Source: JAWLCA01 sp050485905 (GTDB lineage Bacteria; Pseudomonadota; Alphaproteobacteria; Rhodobacterales; Rhodobacteraceae). Taken from it: a stretch of 20,020 nt of DNA. The notes beneath the pieces were generated by a model. The model saw only the letters and a list, made by a program, of their open reading frames with translations, searched no databases and was not told the origin of the DNA. This document shows positions 6,751 to 14,351 of this stretch, in pieces. The translations under genes were made by a program, and so were the position numbers. Numbering within the stretch: the stretch's first letter is position 1; each line of letters begins with the position of its first letter. The DNA is taken from contig JBJHCH010000066.1 of the NCBI GenBank assembly GCA_050485905.1, positions 1 to 20,020 on the forward strand. Reading direction: 5' to 3'.

Positions 6751-7650
6751 TCAGACGGCGCTTTCGCGCTGTGTCCAGACCCAGTCCGCCAGTTCCGCGT
6801 GGGTACAGAACCAGACCGGCCCGCGGGATTTCGCGTGTTCGATCAACTGGTCGAGGATCCAGATCCGCGACCGGTAGCCGATGACAAAGGGATGGAACAC
6901 CGCCTGAAACACCCCGCCCGTGTCAAAAGCCGCGTCGAACTCGCGCCGGAAGATGTCGAAGACCGCCTCGGGCGGCGTCCAGGGGCGGGTGGCGGGGTCG
7001 CGGTTGAACAGGAAATAGACCGCATCGTCGCGCGACCATTCGACGGGGATCTCCACCACGCCGGTCGGTCTGCCGTTGGCGACAAGCTCATAGGGTTCGT
7101 CGTCGGCCATCAGCGAGCTGTCGTAGGCAAAGCCCAGTTCGGCGACCAGATCGATTGTATGCGGGCTCAGATCCCAGTTGGCGGAGCGGTGACCGACCGG
7201 GCGGCGGCCCGTCATCGCCTCCAGTGCGTCACGGGCCCGAAGCATCAGGTCGCGCTCCGTCTGCCGGTCCAGCGTCGAGTTGTTCTCGTGCAGCCAGCCA
7301 TGAACCCCAACCTCGTGCCCGGCTGCGATGATGGGGTCGAGCGCGGGCGGGTCGATCAGCCCGGCGACGGCCGGAACGAAGAAACTGGCGCGGACATCGT
7401 GGCGGGCCAGCACCTCCAGCACCCGCGGGGTGCCGACGCGGCGGCCGAATTCCCCCCAGGCCAGCCGGCCGATGGCGGCGCGGCCGGTGCCAAGCTCGAA
7501 GGTTTCGTGGTCGCAGTCGAACGACAGTGCAACGGCGCAGCGGGCGCCGCCCGGCCAGTGCGACGGCTTCAGGGCGCGGCCTGCGCGCACTCGGTCAACC
7601 AGCGCGCGCCATTCGGCCTCGGGCATCTCCCACGGCCAGGCGCGGGTCAA
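6751..7650 (-). CDS. Polysaccharide-deacetylase (NodB-domain) family amide hydrolase, PuuE/PgdA-like
   Basis: A 299-residue enzyme with the NodB fold motifs: SFDCDHE with D45 and D47, then GHEVGVHGWLHEN with metal-binding H117 and H121, later GHRSANWDLSP (the R-xP-like motif) and a C-terminal VFHPFVIGYRSR. Proteins of this branch act on C-N bonds of small molecules, such as allantoinase PuuE, or on N-acetylglucosamine. There is no signal peptide, so a cytoplasmic small-molecule substrate is more likely than cell wall. The start is TTG at 7650, overlapping the stop of the SDR upstream as TTGA, with GGAG at a suitable distance; ATG at codon 9 is the alternative. It is the last gene of the eight-gene ABC operon. 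The substrate is unknown; an N-acyl or cyclic amide intermediate is plausible. Confidence 0.85.
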   Translation of the reverse strand: MTRAWPWEMPEAEWRALVDRVRAGRALKPSHWPGGARCAVALSFDCDHETFELGTGRAAIGRLAWGEFGRRVGTPRVLEVLARHDVRASFFVPAVAGLIDPPALDPIIAAGHEVGVHGWLHENNSTLDRQTERDLMLRARDALEAMTGRRPVGHRSANWDLSPHTIDLVAELGFAYDSSLMADDEPYELVANGRPTGVVEIPVEWSRDDAVYFLFNRDPATRPWTPPEAVFDIFRREFDAAFDTGGVFQAVFHPFVIGYRSRIWILDQLIEHAKSRGPVWFCTHAELADWVWTQRESAV

Positions 7651-8339
7651 ATCCCGCTCTCCAGCCGCGTGTTGGCGATGAACTCAGGCACGCTGGCCTG
7701 ATTGGGCAGGGTAAGCAGGAAGGCGACCATGCCCGCCACCGTCTCGGGCGTCAGCCGGTCGGCCTTGGGCGTGGCGCCGGGTAGGTCGGCGGTCATCTCG
7801 GTATCGATGGCGCCGGGGCAGATCGCGGTGGCGCGCACCCCGTCGTCCCAGCCGGCGAAGCGCACGGCCTGGGTCAGCGCGTGCAGCGCATGCTTGGTCA
7901 TCGTGTAACCGATGGACACCCCGTCGCGATACCGCTTGGCGTCGGTCGAGGCGATGTTGATGACCCGCCCCGCGCCGGTCTTGCGCAGATGCGGCAGGGC
8001 GCAGCGGATCAGACGGAACGGCGCCTTGACGTTGATCGCCCAGAGATCGTTCAGATCATCCTCCGACCCCTTCTCGAAATCGACGATCCGCAGGACGCCG
8101 GCGTTGTTGATCAGCGCGTCGATCCGGCCATGCGCGGCCACGGTCGCATCCACCCACGGCTGCGCCGTCGCCGGGTCGGTCGCGTCGAAATGCGCAGCCA
8201 TGACCCGGTCGGTGCCAAACCGATCAGCCTGCGTCAGGTCGCGCAGGCCCAGCGAAACTGTCCAGCCATCGGCCAGCAGCCGTTCGGTGATCGCCGCGCC
8301 AAGGCCCCTGCCCCCGCCCGAGATCATGGCGACCTTCAT
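7647..8339 (-). CDS. SDR-family NAD(P)-dependent oxidoreductase (canonical catalytic site)
   Basis: A 230-residue Rossmann-fold dehydrogenase. It has the cofactor motif SGGGRGLG (7-14), INNAG (77-81), catalytic S131 (INIAST) and Y145-x3-K149 (GYTMTK), and CPGAIDTEM (174-182), all standard for classical SDRs. It is expected to oxidise or reduce an alcohol/ketone pair in the cytoplasm. ATG at 8339 overlaps the TGA of the preceding SDR (ATGA), and its own stop overlaps the next start, so translation of the three genes is coupled. The substrate cannot be assigned. Confidence 0.92.
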   Translation of the reverse strand: MKVAMISGGGRGLGAAITERLLADGWTVSLGLRDLTQADRFGTDRVMAAHFDATDPATAQPWVDATVAAHGRIDALINNAGVLRIVDFEKGSEDDLNDLWAINVKAPFRLIRCALPHLRKTGAGRVINIASTDAKRYRDGVSIGYTMTKHALHALTQAVRFAGWDDGVRATAICPGAIDTEMTADLPGATPKADRLTPETVAGMVAFLLTLPNQASVPEFIANTRLESGI

Positions 8340-9124
8340 CAGAACAGGCCCTGATAGACACCGCCGTCGTTGACGATGTTCTGCCCGGTCATGAACCCGG
8401 CCTGCGCCGAGCACAGATAGGCGACCAGATCGCCGCATTCCGCGGGGTCGGCGAAGCGGCCCGCCGGGCAGCCCTTCAGCCGGTCCTCGACGATCGCCTC
8501 ATAGGTGGTGTTCCCACGTTTCGCGTGGCCGTGCAGGTTGGTACGCAGCGCGTCGGTATCAAACAGGCCGGGGCAGACGGTGTTGACGGTCACGTTATGC
8601 GGGATCAGGTCTCGGACAATCGCCGCGACCGCGCCCGACAGTGCCAGCCGCGCGGCGTGGCTGTGGGCAAAGCCCACCTGCGGGAACTTGATGAAGCTGA
8701 CCGACATGTTGACGATGCGGCCAAAGCGGCGGGCCTTCATGCCCGGCGTTACCGCCTGGATCATCTGGATAGACGACAGAAAGTGATCCTCCAGCCACTG
8801 CCGCCAGTCCCCGGCCGTGATCTGTTCGAACGGGGTCGGCACCTGCCGCACACCGGGGTTGCTGACGAGTATGTCGACTTCGCCCGCGGCGGCGTCCAGT
8901 ATCGCGGCGCGCCCTTCGGCGGTGTTGTAGTCGGCGGCGACGCAGGCGACGGGCACGCCGAACTCCTGTCGGATCGCCGCGCCCGCCGCTTCCAGCGCCT
9001 CGGCAGAACGCGCGTTGATCGTCAGCGCCACTCCCTCGCGCGCCAGAGACCGGGCGCAGGCGAGGCCCAGGCCACGGCTGGCGGCGGTGACGATGGCGCG
9101 GCGGCCGTTCAGTCCCAGATCCAT
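8339..9124 (-). CDS. Atypical SDR-family protein lacking the Tyr-x3-Lys pair
   Basis: A 261-residue SDR fold. The cofactor motif is TAASRGLG (13-20), and NNAG is replaced by SNPG (88-91). The segment aligning with YxxxK reads GFAHSHAARLALSG, so the usual Tyr becomes S155 and Lys becomes R159. The catalytic Ser region (NMSVS, 139-143), the NTVCPGLFDTD loop and the C-terminal GQNIVNDGG are intact. SDR subfamilies with S/N-x3-R at this place exist among FabG-like proteins of unclear chemistry, so this may be a dehydratase-like or differently activated reductase instead of a normal dehydrogenase. ATG at 9124 has GGAGA upstream. It sits 11 bases behind the DapA-type gene and overlaps the next SDR by four bases. 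Confidence 0.88.
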   Translation of the reverse strand: MDLGLNGRRAIVTAASRGLGLACARSLAREGVALTINARSAEALEAAGAAIRQEFGVPVACVAADYNTAEGRAAILDAAAGEVDILVSNPGVRQVPTPFEQITAGDWRQWLEDHFLSSIQMIQAVTPGMKARRFGRIVNMSVSFIKFPQVGFAHSHAARLALSGAVAAIVRDLIPHNVTVNTVCPGLFDTDALRTNLHGHAKRGNTTYEAIVEDRLKGCPAGRFADPAECGDLVAYLCSAQAGFMTGQNIVNDGGVYQGLF

Positions 9125-9135
9125 CTCGTCTCTCC

Positions 9136-10056
9136 TCAGGCCACCTTGGCCGGTTGCGGGATCAGCCGGTCCATCCCCGCCTTCAGCCCGGCCAGCGCGG
9201 CGCCCTCCAGTGGCAGAAGCGGGGGGCGCGGATAGCCGCCGCCCGGCAGGCCCTGCAGGTTCATCGCCGCCTTGGTCGCCGGATAGAGCGTGCGGCCTTC
9301 GGTGGTGAACAACTCGGTCAGGGCGATGCCGATGCGCTGCAACTCCCACGCTTCCTCCAGCCGTCCGGCCTTTGCCGCGTGCCACAGGTCAAGGCACCCC
9401 GGCGCCCAGACGTTCGGGAAGCAGTCGATCAGTCCATCGGCCCCGGCCAGAACCGCCGGGACGCCAAAGACCGATGACGGCCCGCAGAACACCCGGATGC
9501 GATCCCTCACCCGGTAGAAGGTGTCGTGGAACACCCGCCAGCTGCCGCTGCTTTCCTTGATGCCCACGACATGATCCAGATCGGCGAGCCGGTCGGCGAT
9601 TTCGGGCGTGATCGCGTTCCCGGCGTTACCGGGAATGTTGTAGAGCAGGATCGGCAGAACCGCCTTGGCATCGACGGCCTCGAAATGCGCGATGACCTCT
9701 GCGTCGGTCAGATGGGCGAAATAGGGCGGCATCACCAGCACGCCGTCGCAGCCCGCCTCCTTTGCGGCATGGATTTGCTCGATCACCTCGTCAGCGCGGA
9801 TCGCCCCGGTGCCGATGATCGACGGCCCGCGCCCGGCGGCGGCTTGCACCGTCAGCCGGGCCAGCCGGTCGCGTTCGGCCAGCGTCAGCGCCCAGAATTC
9901 ACCGGTGCATCCGGCGGTCACCATCCCGGTCGATCCGGCGGCGTAAAGCCGGTCGATATTGGCGACGAAGCCTTCCTCGTCGATCGCACCATCGGCGCGG
10001 AACGGGGTCGTGAGTGCGGGCATCGGGCCCGACCAGCTGACGGATGTGCGGTCCAA
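9136..10056 (-). CDS. DapA-family Schiff-base aldolase/dehydratase (not lysine pathway)
   Basis: A 306-residue TIM barrel of the dihydrodipicolinate synthase/N-acetylneuraminate lyase family. Landmarks are AGCTGEFWALT (48-58, pyruvate-binding loop with Cys-Thr in place of Thr-Thr), Y139 in LLYNIPG and the Schiff-base lysine K167 in GIKESSG. The Arg that follows YNVPG in true DapA is Asn here (PGNAG, N144), so condensation with aspartate semialdehyde is unlikely. Cleavage of a 2-keto-3-deoxy acid, or dehydration/deamination as in hydroxyproline catabolism (HypD type), are better guesses. TTG at 10056 is a firm start: AGGAGG (10068-10063) lies six bases upstream. It follows the ABC ATPase gene by 24 bases in the same operon. 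Confidence 0.9.
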   Translation of the reverse strand: MDRTSVSWSGPMPALTTPFRADGAIDEEGFVANIDRLYAAGSTGMVTAGCTGEFWALTLAERDRLARLTVQAAAGRGPSIIGTGAIRADEVIEQIHAAKEAGCDGVLVMPPYFAHLTDAEVIAHFEAVDAKAVLPILLYNIPGNAGNAITPEIADRLADLDHVVGIKESSGSWRVFHDTFYRVRDRIRVFCGPSSVFGVPAVLAGADGLIDCFPNVWAPGCLDLWHAAKAGRLEEAWELQRIGIALTELFTTEGRTLYPATKAAMNLQGLPGGGYPRPPLLPLEGAALAGLKAGMDRLIPQPAKVA

Positions 10057-10062
10057 GTGGTT

Positions 10063-10068
10063 CCTCCT
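10063..10068 (-). promoter_or_regulatory. Consensus ribosome binding site deciding a TTG start
   Basis: Read on the minus strand this is AGGAGG, six bases before TTG at 10056. No ATG lies between it and the conserved N-terminus of the DapA-family protein, so TTG is almost certainly the start. Confidence 0.8.
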
Positions 10069-10080
10069 GCGTGTTCCGCT

Positions 10081-11196
10081 TCAGCGCGCGCCCTGCGCAC
10101 GCGGCTCTGACATGACGAGTTCATCGAGGTTGAGGCGCGTACCCGACGCGCCCGGGCAAAAGACATGGCATGCCTGCGCATCGATGCCGAGGGCGATGGT
10201 CTCTCCCATCCGCACCTGCTCGGTTCCCGGAAGTCGTCCGATCAGGCGGATCTCGTCGGTCAGCCTGACAGTGACGATGTTCTCGTGCCCGGTCTGCTCC
10301 ACGACCTGCACGACGCCGCGCAGCGGACCGGTGCCGAGACTGATATGCTCTGGCCGCGCGCCGAAGGCCGCCGCACCCGGCTGCGCTGCGTCGCTCAACT
10401 TGCCTACCGGGAGCGACAGACCGGGGGCGTCGAAAACCCAGCCGCCACCGTCCTGCCTCAGCTCCCCGTCGATCAGGTTCATCGACGGCGTGCCGATAAA
10501 GCCCGCGACGAAACGGTTGGCGGGGGCGCGATAGACCTCTTGCGGCGGGGCGAACTGCTGCAGTTTCCCGTCCAGCATGATGGCGATGCGGTCGGACATC
10601 GTCATCGCCTCCAACTGGTCGTGGGTGACATAGACCATGGTGCGGCCCAGCCGGGCGTGCAGCTCCACCAGTTCGGCGCGCATGTAGCCGCGCAGCTTGG
10701 CGTCGAGGTTCGACAGCGGCTCGTCCAGCAGAAAGACTTTGGGATCGCGCACCAGCGCCCGACCAAGTGCCACCCGCTGCTGCTGCCCGCCCGACAACTG
10801 CCGCGGCTTGCGGTCCAGCAGCGGGGTCAGTTGCAGCATCTCGGCGGCCTTGGCCACCATCTGCTCACGCTCGGCCCTGGGCACGCCGCGCTTCTTCAGC
10901 GGATAGGCGATGTTCTTCGCCACCGTCATGTGCGGGTAAAGGGCATAGGACTGGAACACCATCGCGATGTCGCGCTTGCCCGGCTCAACGTCGTTCACCA
11001 CGCGGTCGCCGATGCGGATCTCGCCGCCGGTCGGAAACTCCAGCCCCGCCAGCATGCGCAGCGTCGTCGTCTTGCCGCAGCCCGAGGGGCCGAGCAGCGA
11101 GACGAACTCCCCCTGCTCGATCGACAGGTTCAGATCGTCCACCGCGACGAAATTGCCGAAGGCCTTGCGCACGTTGGAGAACACCACATCGGCCAT
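10081..11196 (-). CDS. ABC transporter ATPase, MalK/UgpC type
   Basis: A 371-residue ATPase with Walker A GPSGCGKTT (36-44), Q-loop MVFQSYALYPHM (79-90), signature LSGGQQQR (134-141), Walker B VFLLDEP (154-160), the D-loop SNLDAKLR and the switch His in YVTHDQLEA. A C-terminal OB/TOBE-like part (FGARPEHISLG onwards) marks the MalK/UgpC group of carbohydrate and polyol importers. ATG at 11196 is used because it begins the conserved MADVVFSNVRKAFG; an upstream extension belongs to a shadow frame over the permease gene. It follows the second permease gene by two bases and powers the transporter encoded upstream. Confidence 0.95.
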   Translation of the reverse strand: MADVVFSNVRKAFGNFVAVDDLNLSIEQGEFVSLLGPSGCGKTTTLRMLAGLEFPTGGEIRIGDRVVNDVEPGKRDIAMVFQSYALYPHMTVAKNIAYPLKKRGVPRAEREQMVAKAAEMLQLTPLLDRKPRQLSGGQQQRVALGRALVRDPKVFLLDEPLSNLDAKLRGYMRAELVELHARLGRTMVYVTHDQLEAMTMSDRIAIMLDGKLQQFAPPQEVYRAPANRFVAGFIGTPSMNLIDGELRQDGGGWVFDAPGLSLPVGKLSDAAQPGAAAFGARPEHISLGTGPLRGVVQVVEQTGHENIVTVRLTDEIRLIGRLPGTEQVRMGETIALGIDAQACHVFCPGASGTRLNLDELVMSEPRAQGAR

Positions 11197-11198
11197 TG

Positions 11199-12020
11199 TC
11201 ACCCCTTTACCCCGCCGGCGCCGAAACCGCGGGTCAGATAGCTTTGCAGGAAGGCGAAGACGATGATCAGCGGCACGCTCATCATCACGCTGGCTGCCAT
11301 CAGCAGCGACCATTCGATATTGAAGCTGGAGATCAGCATGTTCATCACGCCGGTGGTCAGCGGCCGCGCGCCGTCAGAATTCACCAGCACCAGAGCGTAG
11401 AGGTATTCGTTCCACGACAGGATGAAGGTGAACAGCGCAGTGGAGATGATGCCGGGCAGAAGCTGCGGCAGGATCACGTCCCTGAACGCGCCAAGCCGCG
11501 AGGCGCCGTCGACCAGCGCGGCGCTTTCCAGATCCTCGGGGATGCCGGCCATGAACGACCTGAGCAGCCACAGCGCATAGGGCAGCGCGAAGGTCGTATA
11601 GGCGATCACCAGGCTGAAGATCGTGTTCGAGAGTCCCAGGCTGACCAGCATCAGGTAAAGCGGGATGATCAGCACGACCGAGGGCAGCAGGTAGGTGAAC
11701 AGCACGAGGAACGCCAGGCTTTCGCGCCCGCGATAGCGGAACCGGACAAGGCTGTAGGCGCCGAGCGTCGCGATGCCGACGACCACGAATGTGGTGGAGA
11801 GCGACAGCACCACGGAGTTGCGGAAATAGGTCAGGAAGTTCGTCTGCTGTATCAGCCGCAGGTAGTGCTCGAAGGTGACCGTTTCCGGCAGGATGGTCGG
11901 TGGGCGGCGGAACAGCTCGAACTGCGGCTTGACCGAGGTCACCAGCATCCAGAACAGCGGAAACGCCACCGCCAGCACGATGCCCCAGGCCATCAGGTTG
12001 AACAGGATGCGGCGGATCAT
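11199..12020 (-). CDS. ABC transporter inner-membrane permease, MalG type
   Basis: A 273-residue protein with six hydrophobic segments. The EAA loop that contacts the ATPase is visible as EDLESAALVDGASRLGAFRD (about 160-179) with the typical ILPQLLPG following. An N-terminal MIRRILFNLMAWGIV and a C-terminal LQSYLTRGFGAGGVKG are typical of the MalG/UgpE group. It pairs with the MalF-type permease upstream, overlapping its stop by four bases (ATGA). The substrate class is probably a sugar, polyol or related compound by family, but such systems also carry other small polar molecules. Confidence 0.94.
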   Translation of the reverse strand: MIRRILFNLMAWGIVLAVAFPLFWMLVTSVKPQFELFRRPPTILPETVTFEHYLRLIQQTNFLTYFRNSVVLSLSTTFVVVGIATLGAYSLVRFRYRGRESLAFLVLFTYLLPSVVLIIPLYLMLVSLGLSNTIFSLVIAYTTFALPYALWLLRSFMAGIPEDLESAALVDGASRLGAFRDVILPQLLPGIISTALFTFILSWNEYLYALVLVNSDGARPLTTGVMNMLISSFNIEWSLLMAASVMMSVPLIIVFAFLQSYLTRGFGAGGVKG

Positions 12021-12913
12021 GCGTCCCTGTCCCTTGTCCGGCGGATGTAGACGATCATGAAGACCAGCATGATCGCCATCATCACCACGGCATAGGCGGC
12101 GGCCATGCCCATCTGGTTCAGCGCGAAGGCCTCCTTGTAGACCAAGAGCGGCAGCGTCTGGGTCGAGATCACCGGCCCGCCCCCGGTCAGCAGGAAGATC
12201 AGGTCGAATTCCTTGAAGTCCCAGATCGCGCGCAACATGATGATGACGACCAGAACCTCGCGCAACTGCGGCAGGGTCACGTCAAAGAACCGCGCGATGG
12301 CGCCGGCGCCGTCGATCCGCGCGGCCTCGTAGAGCGCGTCCGGGATCGTTTGCAGTCGGGCCAGCACGGCGATCACGACGAATGGGAAGTATTTCCACGC
12401 ACCGACCAGAATGACCGAGATCATCGCATTGGGCATCGTCCCCAGATAGTCGATGGGAAAGTCGATCAGCCCGGCCATCATCATCAGGTGGTTCATGATC
12501 CCGTAAAGATCGTTGAACAGCCAGCGCCAGACCAGCACGGCGACGACGGTGGAGATGAAGTAGGGAAACAGGATCAGGCTGCGCGCCAGGCTGCGGAACC
12601 AGATGTTCTGATGCAGCACCAGCGCCATCAGCACGCCGAACACGATCTGCAGCGTCAGCGTGCCCACCGTCCAGATCAGGTTGTTCTTCAGCGAGGTCCA
12701 GAACTCGCCCTTGGCCAGCAGCACCCTGTAGTTGTCGAGACCCACCCAGGATCCCTGCAGCGTCGGCGTGTAGATCTGGAACAGGGACAGATAGATTGCA
12801 GAGATCAGCGGATAGACGATGACGGCACAGAACACCATCACCGTGGGCGCGATCAGCATCAGGCCCAGAATGGAATACTGACGCTCCAGAACTGTCTGGG
12901 TCGGGCGGGGCAT
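12017..12913 (-). CDS. ABC transporter inner-membrane permease, MalF/UgpA type
   Basis: A 298-residue permease with about six membrane segments. The EAA-like loop is DALYEAARIDGAGAIARFFD with VTLPQLREV after it. The start ATG at 12913 (MPRPTQTVLERQYS) has AAGGA five bases upstream; a longer frame from 13027 has no support and would overlap the binding-protein gene. It is the second gene of the operon, separated from the binding-protein gene by 55 bases containing a strong hairpin, and overlapping the next permease by four bases. Confidence 0.94.
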   Translation of the reverse strand: MPRPTQTVLERQYSILGLMLIAPTVMVFCAVIVYPLISAIYLSLFQIYTPTLQGSWVGLDNYRVLLAKGEFWTSLKNNLIWTVGTLTLQIVFGVLMALVLHQNIWFRSLARSLILFPYFISTVVAVLVWRWLFNDLYGIMNHLMMMAGLIDFPIDYLGTMPNAMISVILVGAWKYFPFVVIAVLARLQTIPDALYEAARIDGAGAIARFFDVTLPQLREVLVVIIMLRAIWDFKEFDLIFLLTGGGPVISTQTLPLLVYKEAFALNQMGMAAAYAVVMMAIMLVFMIVYIRRTRDRDA

Positions 12914-12934
12914 CGAGATCCTTTGGAAATCGGG

Positions 12935-12958
12935 GGTGCCGGGCGATTGCCCGGCACC
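12935..12958. other. Intercistronic hairpin between binding-protein and permease genes
   Basis: GGTGCCGGGC (12935-12944) and GCCCGGCACC (12949-12958) form a perfect 10-bp stem with a 4-base loop, 10 bases past the binding-protein stop. Such hairpins after binding-protein genes, as in malE-malF, commonly stabilise the upstream mRNA or partly attenuate transcription so that more binding protein than permease is made. Confidence 0.65.
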
Positions 12959-12968
12959 GGTCAGGGTG

Positions 12969-14291
12969 TCAACCCCGCATGATCGCTTCGATGGCGGCGG
13001 CGGTTTCGCCCAGCACCGTATCGACATTCTCGTCGTTCAGCACCACGCGCTGTACCAGATCGGCGATCGGGCCTGCGTTGATCACCTCGCCCGCCTTTTC
13101 GTTCGACTGGTGGTCGGCGCTCTCGTAGCCCAGGTTGAAGCCGCCGGCCGCAGCCGCCGACATCAGTTCGACCTCGTCCGAGTATTTCCGGATGATGTCG
13201 TTGTCCTGATACATCGGGTTGTTGTTGATCGACTGCAGCAGCGGCAGCACATGTCCGGGCGCGGCGTGAAGCTGCTTGATGTAGCCTTCCGGCTCGAACA
13301 GGAAGGCGGCGAACATCTTGGCCGCATCGATGTTGCGCGACTGTGCCGGGATGAAGACACTGGCGAAGTCGTTGAACGTCCACGGCGCGACGTCGGTCGA
13401 GATCCGGGGATAGGTGGCGCAGGTGATCTCGTCGGCGATCGCGGGATTCTGATCGCGCACGTTGACCAGAACGCGGCCGGTGTAGATGCCGGTGGCCGTC
13501 GCGCCGCTGACAAAGGCGGTCAGGCTTTCACCCCAGCTGTAGTTCGTCGCCCCCGGGGGGCTCAACTCGCGCATCGCCTTGTAGAATTCCAGCGCGTTGC
13601 GCGTGCCCTCGTTGTCGATGTCTACCTCCAGATCGGGGGTGAAGACATGCCCGCCCGCCTGATGGATGAAGCCGATGAAGATCAGCGAGGTCATGGTGTT
13701 GCGGCCATAGGGCAGCGGGGCGCCATAGATGCCGCCGGTCTGCATCGCCTGACAGGCGGCGCGCAGCTCGTCCCAGGTTTCAGGGATCTTTTCGACGCCG
13801 GCCTCTCGCATCAGGTCATGGCGCACCCAAAGCATGTTGGCGGCCGAGTTGCCGATGCCGGTTGCGCAATAGTTGCCATCGGCGGCGCGGAACACGTTGT
13901 TCGCGCCGGGGTAGAAATCGTCGACTCCGATGGCCTCGATCACGTCGTTGAAGGGTGCGATCAGGCCGTTGGCATAGTAGCTCTGGACCGCAAAGGACGG
14001 CAGGTGCGTGACAATGTCCGGCACCTCGCCCGACGAGAAGGCGGCGGCGAGTTGCGGTGCATAGCCTTCGTCCGACGTCGTTTCGAACACCACGCGAATG
14101 CCCGGGTGCATTGCCTCGAACTGCGCGATCTGGAACTGATAGGCCTCCAGCTGGGCGGGCGCGGCCTGCGGCGACCACCAGCGCAGGGTGATATCCTGCG
14201 CAACGGCGCGCACCGGCAACGACGACAGCGCCGCCGTGGCGGCCATCCCCTTCAGCGCACCGCGCCGGGTCAATCCGAACTTGCTGGTCAT
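12969..14291 (-). CDS. ABC transporter periplasmic binding protein, carbohydrate family (UgpB/MalE type)
   Basis: A 440-residue precursor. The N-terminus MTSKFGLTRRGALKGMAATAA and a following SSLPVRAVAQ make a twin-arginine signal peptide, so it should be exported folded through Tat. The mature part (LRWWSPQAAPAQLEAYQFQ, then FEAMHPGIRVVFE, VPDIVTHLPSF and ETWDELRAACQAMQ) is typical of the family-1 sugar-type binding proteins. ATG at 14291 is chosen because GGGAGAAGAAAG lies directly upstream; an open extension to 14435 would translate through the operator at 14318-14342. It heads the eight-gene operon and should be its most abundant product, given the hairpin behind it. The ligand is not known. 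Confidence 0.93.
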   Translation of the reverse strand: MTSKFGLTRRGALKGMAATAALSSLPVRAVAQDITLRWWSPQAAPAQLEAYQFQIAQFEAMHPGIRVVFETTSDEGYAPQLAAAFSSGEVPDIVTHLPSFAVQSYYANGLIAPFNDVIEAIGVDDFYPGANNVFRAADGNYCATGIGNSAANMLWVRHDLMREAGVEKIPETWDELRAACQAMQTGGIYGAPLPYGRNTMTSLIFIGFIHQAGGHVFTPDLEVDIDNEGTRNALEFYKAMRELSPPGATNYSWGESLTAFVSGATATGIYTGRVLVNVRDQNPAIADEITCATYPRISTDVAPWTFNDFASVFIPAQSRNIDAAKMFAAFLFEPEGYIKQLHAAPGHVLPLLQSINNNPMYQDNDIIRKYSDEVELMSAAAAGGFNLGYESADHQSNEKAGEVINAGPIADLVQRVVLNDENVDTVLGETAAAIEAIMRG

Positions 14292-14315
14292 CTTTCTTCT
14301 CCCTGCTTGCGTCAA

Positions 14316-14351
14316 GTGTTCACATAGCGCACTCTTGTGCGATATTAACAC
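14316..14351. promoter_or_regulatory. Palindromic operator between the ABC operon and the IclR gene, site B
   Basis: The core is GTTCACAT-AGCGCAC-TCT-TGTGCGA (14318-14342), framed by GTGTT (14316-14320) and AACAC (14347-14351), so the whole is an extended imperfect palindrome. On the minus strand a possible TTGCAT/TAATAT pair with a 19-base spacer (14372-14342) overlaps it, so binding could block the ABC operon promoter. The same core recurs at 19057 and, half preserved, at 813. The neighbouring IclR-type protein is the obvious candidate ligand. Confidence 0.6.

Noticed and set aside
9136..10056. Assignment as lysine-biosynthesis dapA
   Set aside because: The Arg after the YN-x-PG motif is missing and the gene sits in a transport/catabolic operon.
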